Shown: positions 63,654 through 64,000 of the stretch, one piece after another | Position numbering within the stretch: position 1 is the first letter of the stretch | How the letters are laid out: the number at the start of each line of letters is the position of its first letter | Source of the DNA: Tepidicaulis marinus | Lineage (GTDB): Bacteria; Pseudomonadota; Alphaproteobacteria; Parvibaculales; Parvibaculaceae | NCBI RefSeq assembly: GCF_000739695.1 | Contig: NZ_BBIO01000012.1 | Span: 1-64,000, forward strand | Reading direction: 5' to 3' | DNA length: 64,000 bases | Position numbers and translations under genes: made by a program | Notes under the pieces: model-generated | Database searches by the model: none | What the model was told of the DNA's origin: nothing | What the model saw: the letters and a program-made list of their open reading frames with translations, nothing else

Positions 63654-64000
63654 TGCCAAGCCCCTGCATCCGGGCCGATGGGCGGGGCGGAAGGCGGCGC
63701 TTCGACGACAAAGAGTGCGGCGAGTATCCGGTGGATGCCGCCATCTTCCCCCGCCATAGGCAGGGCCGCCGCTTCCAGCGTGTAGCTGAGGCCGATGCCG
63801 GCAATTCCTTCGATCGGAGATTGCATCAGCGTCACAGCCGCGCTCGGTCCTTCCAGGACCCGGCGCATATGCTCGCGCAGCTCCTGCCGGCTTTCCTCCG
63901 TAACCAGACTGTCGAGAGACTGGCCGCGCAGCTCCCGCCCGTAAAAATCGACACATTCCGTGCCGGCAAGTCGGATCAAAAAGCCGTCATCGGGTTCGGC
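63617..64000 (-). CDS. PAS-domain (PAS_5-type) protein, 5' part outside the window
   Basis: The reading frame is open to the right edge, so this is the C-terminal 127 residues of a longer protein. The visible part begins with GFLIRLAGTECVDFYGRELR, which is typical of the alphaproteobacterial PAS_5 family (PAS domain, single-domain proteins of roughly 150-200 residues), and continues with an acidic helix and a beta-rich core (GIGLSYTLEAAALPMAGEDG). No output domain follows. A TTG at 63979 is not the real start. Its ligand and role are unknown. Confidence 0.75.
   Translation of the reverse strand, partial: AEPDDGFLIRLAGTECVDFYGRELRGQSLDSLVTEESRQELREHMRRVLEGPSAAVTLMQSPIEGIAGIGLSYTLEAAALPMAGEDGGIHRILAALFVVEAPPSAPPIGPDAGAWHRFIQERQYIGV

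Overview
The window is GC-rich, densely coding DNA that looks like a chromosomal segment of an alphaproteobacterium. The run rpsF-rpsR-DUF2232-rplI, cfa-like, dnaB, alr, radA, cvpA, purF, SDR is a familiar alphaproteobacterial gene order, and so is panB-TPR-bamB-der. The intergenic palindromes that translate as LDRAIH or LDPSIH are also typical of this class. I cannot name the genus. Hyphomicrobiales or Parvibaculales-like bacteria would fit. I see no insertion sequence, prophage, integrase or CRISPR array.

Layout. 1-668: no gene, a cluster of REP-like palindromes followed by a probable structured leader for rpsF. 669-13636: housekeeping block (S6, S18, L9, CFA-type methyltransferase, DnaB, alanine racemase, an MlaE/MlaF lipid-ABC pair, RadA, CvpA, PurF, an SDR). 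13869-16494: a small accessory group led by an ArsR regulator (SRPBCC, DUF899, SnoaL-like, GyrI-like). 16645-22845: an ABC-F ATPase converging on der-bamB-TPR-panB. 23148-26610: envelope and secreted proteins, including a beta-barrel protein. 26662-30979: a second ArsR-SRPBCC group with two VOC proteins, YceI, a SnoaL-like protein, a GST and a divergent HxlR regulator.

31502-36120 (minus strand) is a complete napEFDABC operon for periplasmic nitrate reductase, so the host can probably reduce nitrate with quinol electrons delivered by the tetrahaem NapC. 36363-44217 returns to core functions: a GST, guaA, a TPR protein, an RsmB-family RNA methyltransferase, guaB, rlmE and a Ppx/GppA phosphatase with arginine-rich tails. 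44342-46673 is an NfeD-protease/slipin membrane pair. A tRNA-Gln(CUG) with a strong promoter follows at 46869.

47061-51173: a GIY-YIG protein, then a minus-strand cluster with a Met-rich secreted peptide, a cytochrome P460-like c-haem protein, an AhpD-like protein, a cupin and a GST, divergent from a TetR regulator. 51405-58349 is the most unusual region. It holds an orphan membrane histidine kinase, a PilZ-methyltransferase fusion, an MMPL/RND-type exporter and an unrecognised methyltransferase-like protein. Together they could make, export and sense a methylated lipid-like molecule, but this is inference. 58550-63594 is a PadR-controlled tripartite efflux system (adaptor and RND pump). A PAS-domain gene runs off the right edge.

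Several regulator genes (ArsR at 13869, TetR at 50586) lack a ribosome binding site, and their promoter spacing suggests leaderless or nearly leaderless mRNAs. Dyad or direct-repeat operators overlap the promoters of the ArsR, HxlR, TetR and PadR genes.
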